A DNA stretch of 59,865 bases from Bacillus sp. FJAT-27245 (lineage in GTDB: Bacteria > Bacillota > Bacilli > Bacillales > Cytobacillaceae), in assembly GCF_001273955.1 (NCBI RefSeq), contig NZ_LIGI01000001.1:2294215-2354079 (forward strand). Reading direction: 5' to 3'. A program made the position numbers and the translations under genes. How positions within the stretch are numbered: the stretch's first letter is position 1; every line of letters begins with the position of its first letter. The notes below the pieces were generated by a model, which was not told the origin of the DNA, ran no database searches, and saw only the letters and a list, made by a program, of their open reading frames with translations. This document shows, in pieces, positions 1 through 8,084 of this stretch.

Positions 1-85
1 CCCCTTTATTATAGCAGAATAATCCTTTCCAATGCATTTTTATTCCTAAAAAATATTCTTTCCCTATTCACCCTGGAGAGCCACC

Positions 86-421
86 TTATGGAGCGAGGCG
101 AAAAGAATAGTCCCGATACTTGATTTCTTCAATTCTATCTCCGGGTTTCTTTTCGACAATTTTGCCACTTTTATCCCTCTTCACCTCGAATTCCCTGTAC
201 ACCTCAATAATATACCCATTGCTTTTCCGTTCTTCGACAAGCATCATTTCGTACTCAAGCAAGTTTCTGGCCACCGGCTCGGTTATCGCGGGTGTGGGTT
301 GGGGACCTTCTGTTTCAAAATAATAATCCTTGTTCAGAAAGGAAAAGGGAGAATCTAGATATGCTGCCCCAGCAATCAGCAAACCCAAGAACAATAATTG
401 AAAGTTTTTCATTTTACCCAT
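86..421 (-). CDS. Small membrane-anchored hypothetical protein
   Basis: A 111-residue protein with no family I recognise. The N-terminus (residues 4 to 20, rich in L, F, G and A) is a single hydrophobic segment, either a membrane anchor or an uncleaved signal. The rest is charged, with a Pro-rich stretch and many Lys/Glu, so it is probably exposed outside the cell. I place the start at the Met after a GAGGTGG ribosome site, eleven codons inside the longest open frame. It is followed at its 3' end by the window edge and shares a bidirectional terminator region with its neighbour only at its 5' side. Function unknown; coding status is supported by the ribosome site and the sensible signal segment. 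Confidence 0.55.
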   Translation of the reverse strand: MGKMKNFQLLFLGLLIAGAAYLDSPFSFLNKDYYFETEGPQPTPAITEPVARNLLEYEMMLVEERKSNGYIIEVYREFEVKRDKSGKIVEKKPGDRIEEIKYRDYSFRLAP

Positions 422-482
422 ATTGGCCACCTCGTCATATGTATGGTTGTACAATATATGCGAAAAAAGTGGATTTATCCAT

Positions 483-521
483 CAAAAAAGCGGCCGGTAA
501 TTAATCCCGGCCGCTTTTTAG
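483..521. terminator. Hairpin terminator of the MFS gene
   Basis: GCGGCCGG and CCGGCCGC halves around a short AT loop, with A and T runs on both sides, so it can act on either strand. On the minus strand it lies just past the stop of the MFS transporter gene. Confidence 0.75.
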
Positions 522-553
522 CGGGTGAGGCGGAATCCCTCGCTTATATACAT

Positions 554-1723
554 CTACGATAGGGCGCCAGTTTTCATCCGCCCGTGATATACACGATAAA
601 GGATTAGTGCGGCAATGGATAAAACCGCTCCAGATATATACGGAAGACCCGCCGCGGCTGTAAAGAGCAGCCCGCCAAGCGGAGGCCCGGCAATCCTGCC
701 CAAGGAATCGAAAGAAGAGAGGAGGCCTGTTACACTTCCATGGCCTGTGTTGACTGTTTTTGTTAGGACTGAGGAAACGCTCGGCCGGATAACGCCGTTC
801 CCAATGCCAAAAATCGTCAGGAATATTGCGGCGGTGGCAAAGCTATTCACAAACAGGATCAAGGCAAAACCGATGGCCGAAACAATGATTCCTCCCTGAA
901 TGACTTTCCCTTCCCCGTACTTCTTTGTGAGTTTTCCTATTAGGCCACCCTGGACAAATGCGCCAGCAAGCCCCATGATCATAAAAATGTAACCGAGGCT
1001 CACCGTATCAAGGCCAGCCCTCTTGGCCGCGAAATAAGCAAACGTAGCTTCAAGCCCTGCTAGCGACAGGGAAATAAAAAATTGCAAAAAGAACAGTATG
1101 CCGGAAGCTCCGCTGAGCGCAACGTGGAAGGGAGCTTTTTGTTGCGAGTTTTTGCGCCTGCTTTCCTTAGTCGACGATTCCTTCAGCAATAAAGCAACAA
1201 GCACAAGCGTCAAAATCGATGAGCAGCCGGCAATAATGAAAGGAAGGCTAAGGCTCGTTTTTGAAAAAATCCCGCCAATAGCGGGGCCGAATACAAAACC
1301 CATGCCTACAGCCGCACCAATGATGCCCATGCCTTTGCTGCGGTTCTCCGGGGTGGTGATGTCCGCCACATACGCCATAACGGTCGGCATGTTTGCCGCG
1401 GATAACAGCCCGCCGACAATCCTGGCTGCGAACAGCATCCAGATTGAGTCAGCGAACGCTGTTATAAAGAAGGAAATTGCAAGCCCGGTTATACCCGCAA
1501 GCATAACAGGCTTCCTTCCAATTTTGTCTGAAATCCTACCCCAAATCGGGGCGAACAAAAGCTGCATAAGCGAATAGACAGCCATAAGGAAACCAAGCTG
1601 GGTAGGGCTTGCCCCAAGGTTTTTTGCATAGAAAGGCAATACCGGAATGATGATCCCGAAACCGACCATCACTAAAAACATAATAAGAAATAAGATAGGC
1701 AGTGCCTTTTTTGTTTCAACCAT
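554..1723 (-). CDS. MFS multidrug-type efflux transporter
   Basis: A 389-residue, about 12-helix major facilitator protein. Between helices 2 and 3 lies the MFS motif A (GRISDKIGRKP), and the first helix carries the G-x-x-x-P-V-L-P pattern typical of drug:H+ antiporters of the TetA/NorA/Bmr type. It probably exports small hydrophobic compounds using the proton gradient; the substrate cannot be read from sequence. The start chosen is the Met preceded by GGGAG at good spacing rather than an upstream alternative seven codons earlier. It stands alone, with a terminator behind it and no linked regulator of the BmrR/TetR kind, so control is unclear. Confidence 0.85.
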   Translation of the reverse strand: MVETKKALPILFLIMFLVMVGFGIIIPVLPFYAKNLGASPTQLGFLMAVYSLMQLLFAPIWGRISDKIGRKPVMLAGITGLAISFFITAFADSIWMLFAARIVGGLLSAANMPTVMAYVADITTPENRSKGMGIIGAAVGMGFVFGPAIGGIFSKTSLSLPFIIAGCSSILTLVLVALLLKESSTKESRRKNSQQKAPFHVALSGASGILFFLQFFISLSLAGLEATFAYFAAKRAGLDTVSLGYIFMIMGLAGAFVQGGLIGKLTKKYGEGKVIQGGIIVSAIGFALILFVNSFATAAIFLTIFGIGNGVIRPSVSSVLTKTVNTGHGSVTGLLSSFDSLGRIAGPPLGGLLFTAAAGLPYISGAVLSIAALILYRVYHGRMKTGALS

Positions 1724-1994
1724 CGTGTTCACTCCCAGGGCCAATTACAACATTGCCACTAACATATTTAGAAAAAATACACATTAAAAGGGCTAAGATA
1801 ATCTTATATTTTATAGGAGAAAAGTCAACTATTACGTCTGAAAGCACTCACTTTTAAAAAAGGGAATAAATAAAGGGTAACACTGTCGCTTCACATCGGA
1901 ATAAGTTATTGCTATCACGTAGATAGTGAGCAATAGCTCTTGCTAGCAAATAAATAGCTGTCCGCAAGTCATCGCGGACAGCCATTATAAAACC
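1724..1994. other. Intergenic gap with a terminator
   Basis: AT-rich spacer. The only clear element is the GCTGTCCGC/GCGGACAGC hairpin at 1957-1982, followed on the minus strand by TATTTATTT, which ends the GDSL gene transcript. No further coding region is seen. Confidence 0.6.
1957..1982 (-). terminator. Terminator of the GDSL esterase gene
   Basis: Perfect 9-bp stem GCTGTCCGC/GCGGACAGC with an 8-nt loop, followed on the minus strand by a T-rich tract. Confidence 0.8.
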
Positions 1995-2792
1995 TTATTT
2001 CGAGGACTTCAGCTTTAGCCGCTTGTCACCGAGCTCGACAATTTGATCCTCGGCCAATTTTGCAAGTACTTCCTGCCCTTTCACAGTAGGGTGGATGTCC
2101 CCAGGCAATATGTAGTCTGCCTGTTTTCCATCGAAAGCAGTGAATGCATCGACGATTAAAATTGAGCCCGGTTTTGCCTTGGAGAGGATAACCTGTTCAT
2201 TCACTTGCCCGAGAATCTGCTGGCCTAGACCATAAAGCACTATAGACATAGGATTCCCTTCACTAATACCAAACGGATTGTACAGATTGTATAAAATCAC
2301 CGGGGCATCCGTTTTCGACCTAATGTTTTCGATGATTCTGTTTAGATGTGCCGATAATTCAATGGCCGCTTGTGACGATTTGTAAAGAACCAATTCTTTA
2401 TTAAACGGTATATTGCCTTTTACCATATCATTAATGCCTGTTGACTGAAGTAGATCATTGCTGCCAATATTTAAAGTAATGATATCCGCTTTTCGGATCG
2501 CATCTGCGTACTCAGCATTTTGTTCCATCTCCGCTAGCAGCCTGGCGGATGTCCAGCCGGGATAGCTGAGATTTGTTACTTTGTGGTCACGTTCACCAAT
2601 TAAATTTGGAAATGCATAATCGGACGGCTTGGTTTTATCATCACCGAGATTCCATCCATAGGTGATCGAATCACCAAGCGAGACAATTTTGAGCTTTTTC
2701 CCGCCGACGTTCGCTGCAGAGACAGTTGGCGCAAAAATCATCCCAAACAGGAAAATGAATGCAAGCAGCCCTTTCAGTTGTGAATGCTTCAT
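1995..2792 (-). CDS. Secreted SGNH/GDSL-family esterase or lipase
   Basis: A 265-residue hydrolase with a Sec signal peptide (residues 1 to about 26, ending near SAA). Block I, SLGDSITYGW, holds the nucleophile Ser; block III is NIGSND; block V is the D-x-x-H of GDIHPTVKG. These are the conserved blocks of SGNH hydrolases, which cleave ester bonds in lipids, acylated sugars or polymers. Export predicts action at or outside the cell wall. The start follows a perfect AAGGAGG site. It is monocistronic, with its own terminator. Substrate unknown; Bacillus relatives include YpmR/YtpS-type proteins. Confidence 0.85.
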   Translation of the reverse strand: MKHSQLKGLLAFIFLFGMIFAPTVSAANVGGKKLKIVSLGDSITYGWNLGDDKTKPSDYAFPNLIGERDHKVTNLSYPGWTSARLLAEMEQNAEYADAIRKADIITLNIGSNDLLQSTGINDMVKGNIPFNKELVLYKSSQAAIELSAHLNRIIENIRSKTDAPVILYNLYNPFGISEGNPMSIVLYGLGQQILGQVNEQVILSKAKPGSILIVDAFTAFDGKQADYILPGDIHPTVKGQEVLAKLAEDQIVELGDKRLKLKSSK

Positions 2793-2948
2793 TGTATTCC
2801 TCCTTCAAATCTGAATTCAACATTGATTATATTCCAAATTTTCCGAAAACTAAATAAACATTTTCCGCTATATTTTTCAGTATTCTGGCCGTTTACAAAT
2901 GGCGCTTCCCATTAATTTCTTTTAAGATGAAAGGAAGGGGGGATTGCT

Positions 2949-3815
2949 GTGAAACTAATCATGTCCGGTCTGCCTAGCTGCGCGGGCGCCTTGCTGGAAG
3001 GGACGGAACACGCGCCAGAAGCCTTGAGGAGAACCAATTTACTGGAATCTCTCAGGAAAATGGATTGGACCGTGGAAGACAGGGGAAATTTTCTGAAGGG
3101 AAAATCGCTTATCCGGCACAATATAGCACCTGTACGAAATTGGCCTGCGCCGAGGGAGGTATGGGAAGAAATTGCCGAAAATCAAGGAAAAATTTTTGAA
3201 AAAGGCGCTTTTTCCATCATTATTGGCGGTGATTGCAGCATCGTAGTGGGAACATACTCCGCATTCCAAAAAACGTTTGGGGAAAATACATATCTCATCG
3301 TCGTCGATGGGCATCTCGATACGGTCGCCCCCCAAGGGGATCGCTGTATCGGGGCGGCTGGTATGGGCCTTTGGTTTCTTACCCGGGACAATGGCGTATG
3401 GTGGACAGAAAATGCCGTTCCTGCAGAGCGGATCAAAGCGGTCGGCATACATTTTCCTGGGGAACCGCTAGGAGTTGAGACGATTCCTTATGAAAAATTT
3501 TTGTCAAACGAAGGAATGGATGCGTTGGCCGAGATGTTGAACCGTATTCCCGCGGACGCCTGCATCCTTGTCCATTTCGATGTCGATGTCCTTCATGAGA
3601 GCATCATGCCGGCCGCGTACTCTCCAAGCAACACAGGACTTGACTTTGAGACGGCATCTACGCTGTTGTCCCTCCTTCTTAAAGATTGGCGGGTCAAAGG
3701 GATTGAAATAACTGAATTTTCCGCCAAAAAGGAAGGGGCAGCCGACAGCGCCAAAATGATAGCAAATTTGATTACAAAGGGACTGAAGGGGCGGCAACCA
3801 ATTTCGGTAACGTGA
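2949..3815 (+). CDS. Arginase/agmatinase-fold (ureohydrolase) family protein
   Basis: A 288-residue protein with the ureohydrolase order of metal motifs: IIIGGDCS near residue 95, VDGHLD near 120 and HFDVD near 212. In classical arginases these read GGDHS, DAHxD and SFDVDxxDP. Here the first His ligand is Cys and the last motif reads DVDVLHE, so the two-metal site is altered. It probably hydrolyses a guanidino or formimino compound, or an unrelated C-N bond; I cannot choose the substrate. The start is GTG. The GNAT gene follows 13 bp after its stop, so the two are probably co-transcribed. Confidence 0.75.
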   Translation: MKLIMSGLPSCAGALLEGTEHAPEALRRTNLLESLRKMDWTVEDRGNFLKGKSLIRHNIAPVRNWPAPREVWEEIAENQGKIFEKGAFSIIIGGDCSIVVGTYSAFQKTFGENTYLIVVDGHLDTVAPQGDRCIGAAGMGLWFLTRDNGVWWTENAVPAERIKAVGIHFPGEPLGVETIPYEKFLSNEGMDALAEMLNRIPADACILVHFDVDVLHESIMPAAYSPSNTGLDFETASTLLSLLLKDWRVKGIEITEFSAKKEGAADSAKMIANLITKGLKGRQPISVT

Positions 3816-3828
3816 AGCGGGGAGAAGT

Positions 3829-4395
3829 ATGATTAAAGGTGAAAAAGTAACATTGCAGCCGTTGGCGGAAAAAGATTTGGCTATTTTATGGGAAATGATA
3901 TACGGGGAAGAGGACCCGGAATGGAAGAAGTGGGATGCCCCCTATTTACCTTTAATGCCAAGGGAGAAGGACGAGTATATCAGCAGTATGATCATCCTGT
4001 TGGAAGAAGGGCTGGATACAAGGTGGGGCATCTGGGCCGGCGACACGTTGATTGGAAGCGTCTCTTGTTACTGGGAACATAAGCCATCAAACTGGCTTGA
4101 AGCGGGCATTGTCATCTATGAACCTGCTTTTTGGAATGGGGGTTACGGCACAGAGGCATTCAGACTTTGGCTTGGACATCTATTCAGCCACTATCCAATT
4201 CACAGAATTGGCTATACAACCTGGTCGGGAAACAAAAGGATGATGAAGGTCGGCGAAAAGCTGGGGATGAAGATGGAAGCCCGGATTAGAAAGTGCAGGC
4301 TTTATAATGGCATATATTACGACTCTATCAAAATGGGCATTTTAAAAGAAGAATGGGAAGCCCTCCATTATGAAAAGCGCAAAAAACGCCATTGA
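3829..4395 (+). CDS. GNAT-family N-acetyltransferase (RimJ/RimL type)
   Basis: A 188-residue acetyltransferase. The strand-4/helix-3 region (ITWNGGYGTEA-like, reading FWNGGYGTEAFRLWL) is the acetyl-CoA pyrophosphate loop of the RimJ/RimL branch, followed by the typical RIGYTTWSGN and KVGEKLGMKMEARIR segments, where an older relative moves acetyl groups to protein N-termini or small amines. It follows the arginase-fold gene by 13 bp after a GGGGAGAAG site and probably shares its transcript. Substrate unknown. Confidence 0.8.
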   Translation: MIKGEKVTLQPLAEKDLAILWEMIYGEEDPEWKKWDAPYLPLMPREKDEYISSMIILLEEGLDTRWGIWAGDTLIGSVSCYWEHKPSNWLEAGIVIYEPAFWNGGYGTEAFRLWLGHLFSHYPIHRIGYTTWSGNKRMMKVGEKLGMKMEARIRKCRLYNGIYYDSIKMGILKEEWEALHYEKRKKRH

Positions 4396-4420
4396 TTATC
4401 TCAACGGCGTTTTTGTCATT
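4382..4420. terminator. Bidirectional terminator between convergent genes
   Basis: AAAAAACGCC and GGCGTTTTT halves around a loop. It lies between the convergent acetyltransferase and phosphonate permease genes and overlaps both 3' ends. Confidence 0.7.
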
Positions 4421-6056
4421 TTACAGACTTCCTCGCTGTTTCCGATACAAGGTCGGCGAGAACAACCAGCACCATGTAGCACAATAGGAGCAAGGTCAAT
4501 TCTGAATAGTGGAAGAAGCTCATGCTCAATTTAAATTGCTGGCCCAGGCCTCCTGCCCCGACAAACCCGACAACAATGGTCGTCCTCATAATCACTTCCC
4601 ACCGGTAGAGGAAGTAAGTCAGGAATTTAGGCATCACGGATGGGAGGACACCATAAAAGAGGCTTTGCCATTTAGAAGCGCCCGCGCTGGCCAGGTTCCG
4701 CACCGGCCTCGTATCCATGTCTTCAATAACCTCAGCCCAAAGCTTTCCGAGAATCCCGAAATTATGAAGGGCAAGCGCAATGGCACCCGGGAGAAGACCC
4801 GGTTTTAAAATAAAGACAATCATCATCGCCCAAACGAGTTCCGGGACAGCCCGTGAAAAAATATACGAAAGCCGTACAATTCCAAAGAGAAGCCAATTAT
4901 ACCATCGCTTCGTAGCCGTCAAACTTCCATCGGCAATGTTCCGTGCAGCGGGGATAACCGTCAGTAACGCGGCAATGGCCGCAAACCCGATTGCCATGAT
5001 GCTCATCTCAAGCGTTTCAAGCGTCAATCGAAACGCATTTTCCCAGCTCGCAGCCTGCATGAAAGCCGGCGTTTCTTCGCCAATTCCAAGCATTCCGCCG
5101 AAAAACTGCGCCACGTAAGTTGCATTTTCATTTGTAAAAAGGGAGGAGAGGCTCGCACCTTGAGCTATATAAATATACAACCACGAAACCGCCGCAAGCA
5201 GTAAAGCGAAGATGGCGGAGGATTTGCCTCCTGCAAAGAAACGTTTTCCCGCTTTATGAAGCAGAGAGCGGCGCACAAGGCTGCTCCAACCATCTACGAG
5301 AATAACGAGTACAATCAAAAAGAAAACATACGTCCAGACTTCATTGTATTTTAAATCTGCAAGTGACAATTGAATCTGGTACCCAAGGCCTCCAAGCCCG
5401 ACAAAGCTCATAATGGCAGAAGAACGAATTGCGCATTCGTACCGGTACATTGTATAACTGACAAAATCGGCCCGGACAAGCGGCATGTAACCGTAAAACA
5501 ATAATTGGAGGCGCGATGCACCTGCTGTTTTAAGCGCGACAATGGGCTGCTGGGGAACATCGGCAAGCATGTCGGCAAAAATCCTGCCCAAAATGCCGCC
5601 ATACGGAATGGCAAGGGCAAATATAGCCGCGTAAGGCGATAAACCGACCGATGCAACAAATAGCCACGCCCACACAAGCTCATGGATCGAACGGGTAAAC
5701 CCGAGGATCCCCCGGAAAAAGAGCTTGGTGAAGAACTTGGATCCCTTGCCATTTGCGAGAACTCCGGACGCCAGGACGCCGGCGATGAACGCATACACCA
5801 ATGCCAGGGACATGCCCGCTGTGGCATAGGCCAACGTAAGCCATGAAGCTTCGACGCCAAGCCAGAGAACATCTGGAGAAAGGGCAGGGGAAACAAGCCC
5901 TTTCAGGATTTCAACTATCATTGCCCATCCGCCGGCATGCAAGAGTTCCGGGCTCCAATTCACAGAGGAAAGGCTCCAGGCAAATACAAGGATTAAAACT
6001 ATTGTCAAAGTAAGCCGCTTATGCCTGGCCACCGGGTTTGCCACTATCCTATTCAT
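4416..6056 (-). CDS. phnE: Fused double PhnE-type phosphonate ABC permease
   Basis: A 546-residue membrane protein that is two PhnE permeases in one chain. Each half has the ABC permease EAA loop that contacts the ATPase: ALKTAGASRLQLLFYGYMPL near residue 190 and NLASAGASKWQSLFYGVLP near residue 455. Both halves keep the downstream FVGLGGLGYQ or FVGAGGLGQQ helix. In many bacteria phnE1 and phnE2 are separate, so one gene here supplies both membrane subunits. It overlaps phnC by 8 bp, giving a phnD-phnC-phnE operon. The ligand could be phosphonate, phosphite or hypophosphite; no C-P lyase or phosphite dehydrogenase gene is near. Confidence 0.88.
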   Translation of the reverse strand: MNRIVANPVARHKRLTLTIVLILVFAWSLSSVNWSPELLHAGGWAMIVEILKGLVSPALSPDVLWLGVEASWLTLAYATAGMSLALVYAFIAGVLASGVLANGKGSKFFTKLFFRGILGFTRSIHELVWAWLFVASVGLSPYAAIFALAIPYGGILGRIFADMLADVPQQPIVALKTAGASRLQLLFYGYMPLVRADFVSYTMYRYECAIRSSAIMSFVGLGGLGYQIQLSLADLKYNEVWTYVFFLIVLVILVDGWSSLVRRSLLHKAGKRFFAGGKSSAIFALLLAAVSWLYIYIAQGASLSSLFTNENATYVAQFFGGMLGIGEETPAFMQAASWENAFRLTLETLEMSIMAIGFAAIAALLTVIPAARNIADGSLTATKRWYNWLLFGIVRLSYIFSRAVPELVWAMMIVFILKPGLLPGAIALALHNFGILGKLWAEVIEDMDTRPVRNLASAGASKWQSLFYGVLPSVMPKFLTYFLYRWEVIMRTTIVVGFVGAGGLGQQFKLSMSFFHYSELTLLLLCYMVLVVLADLVSETARKSVK

Positions 6057-6810
6057 TTTCCGGCAGCTCCTTCAGCTTGTACAATTCCGCCAAAAGGGCA
6101 TCGGATACTTTATTCGCAGGGAGGTCAAAAAAGATTTCCCCATCCTTCATGGCGATCATCCGGGTAAAATACTTCCGCGCATAGTCAACGGAGTGAAGGC
6201 TTGCAATTAGAGTCTGATTTTCATCGGCGACAATTGCAGCAAGGGCATCCAGCACATCTTCAGCCCGCGCAGGATCAAGGGAAGCGACGGGTTCATCCGC
6301 GAGTACGATTTCAGGCTTCTGGACAAGAATCCGTGCAAGGGCAACCCGCTGCTGCTCGCCGCCGGATAGTCTTGCCGTTTCTTCATACAGCTTATCTGCT
6401 AATCCGACCCGCTCAAGCGCCTCAACCGCCAGCTTTTTATCCCGCGGAATCAGGAGGGAGACCAGCGATTTAGCCACTCCCCATTCGGAAAACCTTCCGG
6501 CTAGAACATTATGGATCACCGCAAGCTGGCCGACTAGGTCGAACTGTTGGCGGATGACGCCCACTTTCTTCGCCAATTCTTTTCCGCTTTTATAGGAACT
6601 CCTGGGCTTTCCAGCAATGATCCATTCGCCGCCGTCCGGTTCCACAATCCCGGCAATCGTATTGAGGAGGGTTGTTTTCCCCGCGCCGCTCGGGCCAATC
6701 AGCGCGACTCTTTCTCCTTTTTGAATGGAAAAAGAAAGGGAAGAAAGCGCGGTTTTCTTCCCGAAAAACTTCAGTATATTTTTAGCTTCCAATGCCGTTG
6801 TTTGTTTCAT
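6049..6810 (-). CDS. phnC: Phosphonate-type ABC transporter ATPase
   Basis: A 253-residue ATPase that powers the phn uptake system. Walker A is GPSGAGKTT near residue 40, the ABC signature is LSGGEQQR, Walker B is IVLADEPVASLDP, followed by the switch His in LHSVD. The length matches PhnC. It begins 15 bp after phnD and overlaps the permease gene by 8 bp, so translation is probably coupled. Substrate class as for the binding protein: phosphonate, phosphite or a related P compound. Confidence 0.9.
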   Translation of the reverse strand: MKQTTALEAKNILKFFGKKTALSSLSFSIQKGERVALIGPSGAGKTTLLNTIAGIVEPDGGEWIIAGKPRSSYKSGKELAKKVGVIRQQFDLVGQLAVIHNVLAGRFSEWGVAKSLVSLLIPRDKKLAVEALERVGLADKLYEETARLSGGEQQRVALARILVQKPEIVLADEPVASLDPARAEDVLDALAAIVADENQTLIASLHSVDYARKYFTRMIAMKDGEIFFDLPANKVSDALLAELYKLKELPENE

Positions 6811-6825
6811 TATATCTCACACCAG

Positions 6826-7716
6826 TTATTTAATAATCTTTAGTTCTTTCGCAACTTCCTCGATTGCTTCGTAGTTTTCATTTTTTGTTTCGATAAAACG
6901 GTCTGTTGCAAACATATTGAGGCCGGAGAGCTGTTCAGGGGTCATCGAAAGGAGGGCCGCCTTCACTTTCTCCTTTGTTTCCTTGTCTATTTTATTAATC
7001 GTCCAATGATAATCATAGTAGGCAGGAGTTGTGTAGAATACACGGACTTTGTTCGTATCAACCTTTTTCTCTTTGACAGCAGTCTCCCACACAGCTTCAT
7101 TAAGGGCACCCGCCTTAAATGCTCCGGATTCAATCAACTTATACGTTGTATCATGCGAGCCGGAGAAATTCGGCTGCCCATCAAAATCTTTCGCCGGGTC
7201 AATGCCTTCCTTCATTAAATAATAGCGGGGCATCAAATGTCCAGAAGTTGAACTCTCGCTTCCGAAGGTGAATGACTTGCCTTTCACATCGGCAAGCGAA
7301 TCGATTCCTGAATCAGTTTGGGTAATAAATACGGAATGGAATTCCGCATCTCGCGGCCGCTGGGCAATCGCTTCCGCCTCGGGCACAAGGTTTCGTGCCT
7401 GTACGCCCGTCAGGCCGCCGAAAAAGGCTAGCTTGATTTCACCACGTTGAAAAGCGGTCACTAGCGCCGCGTAATCGACAGAAGGAACGAATTCCACCTT
7501 CATGCCGGTTTCCTTTGACAGGTGTTCAGCGACGGCATCCATGCTCTTTTTCATTTCCGTTGCGCTCTGGTCCGGTATCGCACCGATCTTAAACACTTCT
7601 TCGTTCTTCTTTGTCCCCTTGTGCGCGCCTGAGTTGGCGGATTCATCTTTATTGCCGCAGGCAGCCATCCCAACCGCAAGCAGGCACGCCAGTAGTAATG
7701 CTAACACTTTTCTCAT
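6826..7716 (-). CDS. phnD: Phosphonate/phosphite-binding lipoprotein
   Basis: A 296-residue substrate-binding lipoprotein. The signal peptide ends in the lipobox VGMAAC, so Cys20 or so is lipidated and the protein sits on the outer face of the membrane. The mature part has the PhnD family features KIGAIPDQSA near the start, AFFGGLTGVQAR and the SESSTSGHLMPRYYL ligand-loop segment. It captures the P compound and passes it to the fused permease. First gene of the operon, after an AGGAGTAAC-type site. The SS-TSGH segment fits PhnD/PtxB binding proteins; sequence alone does not separate these substrates. Confidence 0.88.
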   Translation of the reverse strand: MRKVLALLLACLLAVGMAACGNKDESANSGAHKGTKKNEEVFKIGAIPDQSATEMKKSMDAVAEHLSKETGMKVEFVPSVDYAALVTAFQRGEIKLAFFGGLTGVQARNLVPEAEAIAQRPRDAEFHSVFITQTDSGIDSLADVKGKSFTFGSESSTSGHLMPRYYLMKEGIDPAKDFDGQPNFSGSHDTTYKLIESGAFKAGALNEAVWETAVKEKKVDTNKVRVFYTTPAYYDYHWTINKIDKETKEKVKAALLSMTPEQLSGLNMFATDRFIETKNENYEAIEEVAKELKIIK

Positions 7717-8084
7717 ATGTTACTCCTCCAGTTTTCTCCGTGTTGTCCTTCAACTGTTGTTAATTTTATAGAAAAAAAGAGAAAGTACAATGGGTTTAAC
7801 AATATAGCCACCATTCAAATTATAGATACAACGATTCCATACTTATCGAAACAATCGATAGATGAATAGGAGGGAGGTCTGATGAGACGGTAACCTTCGT
7901 TCCAATCACCCAGCTTCCCAAACATAAGGGTGTAATTATTAATTCAACCTACCTATAGTTATTTGTCTTCCTAAGGGTTTTAAATTGAGCTTTAAAAGTT
8001 TTCCACTGGAGACGTGACTTCATATGATTCAGAAAAAAACGAAACAAAACCCCGATCCAATAGAACCGGGGCGGAAATTTACGC
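7717..8084. other. Gap upstream of the phn operon
   Basis: About 370 bp without a gene. The minus strand has a possible promoter (TTGTAC, 16 nt, TAAAAT, near 7765-7790) serving phnD. A TATCGA-aacaa-TCGATA inverted repeat at 7844-7860 could be an operator. The terminator of the ABC-F gene lies at 8046-8076. Nothing else is recognised. Confidence 0.4.
8046..8076 (-). terminator. Terminator of the ABC-F gene
   Basis: CCCCG.. and ..CGGGG halves, followed on the minus strand by GTTTTGTTTCGTTTTTTT. Confidence 0.75.

Noticed and set aside
7870-7895. Hammerhead ribozyme core CTGATGAG
   Set aside because: The GAAA core and the paired stems are absent.
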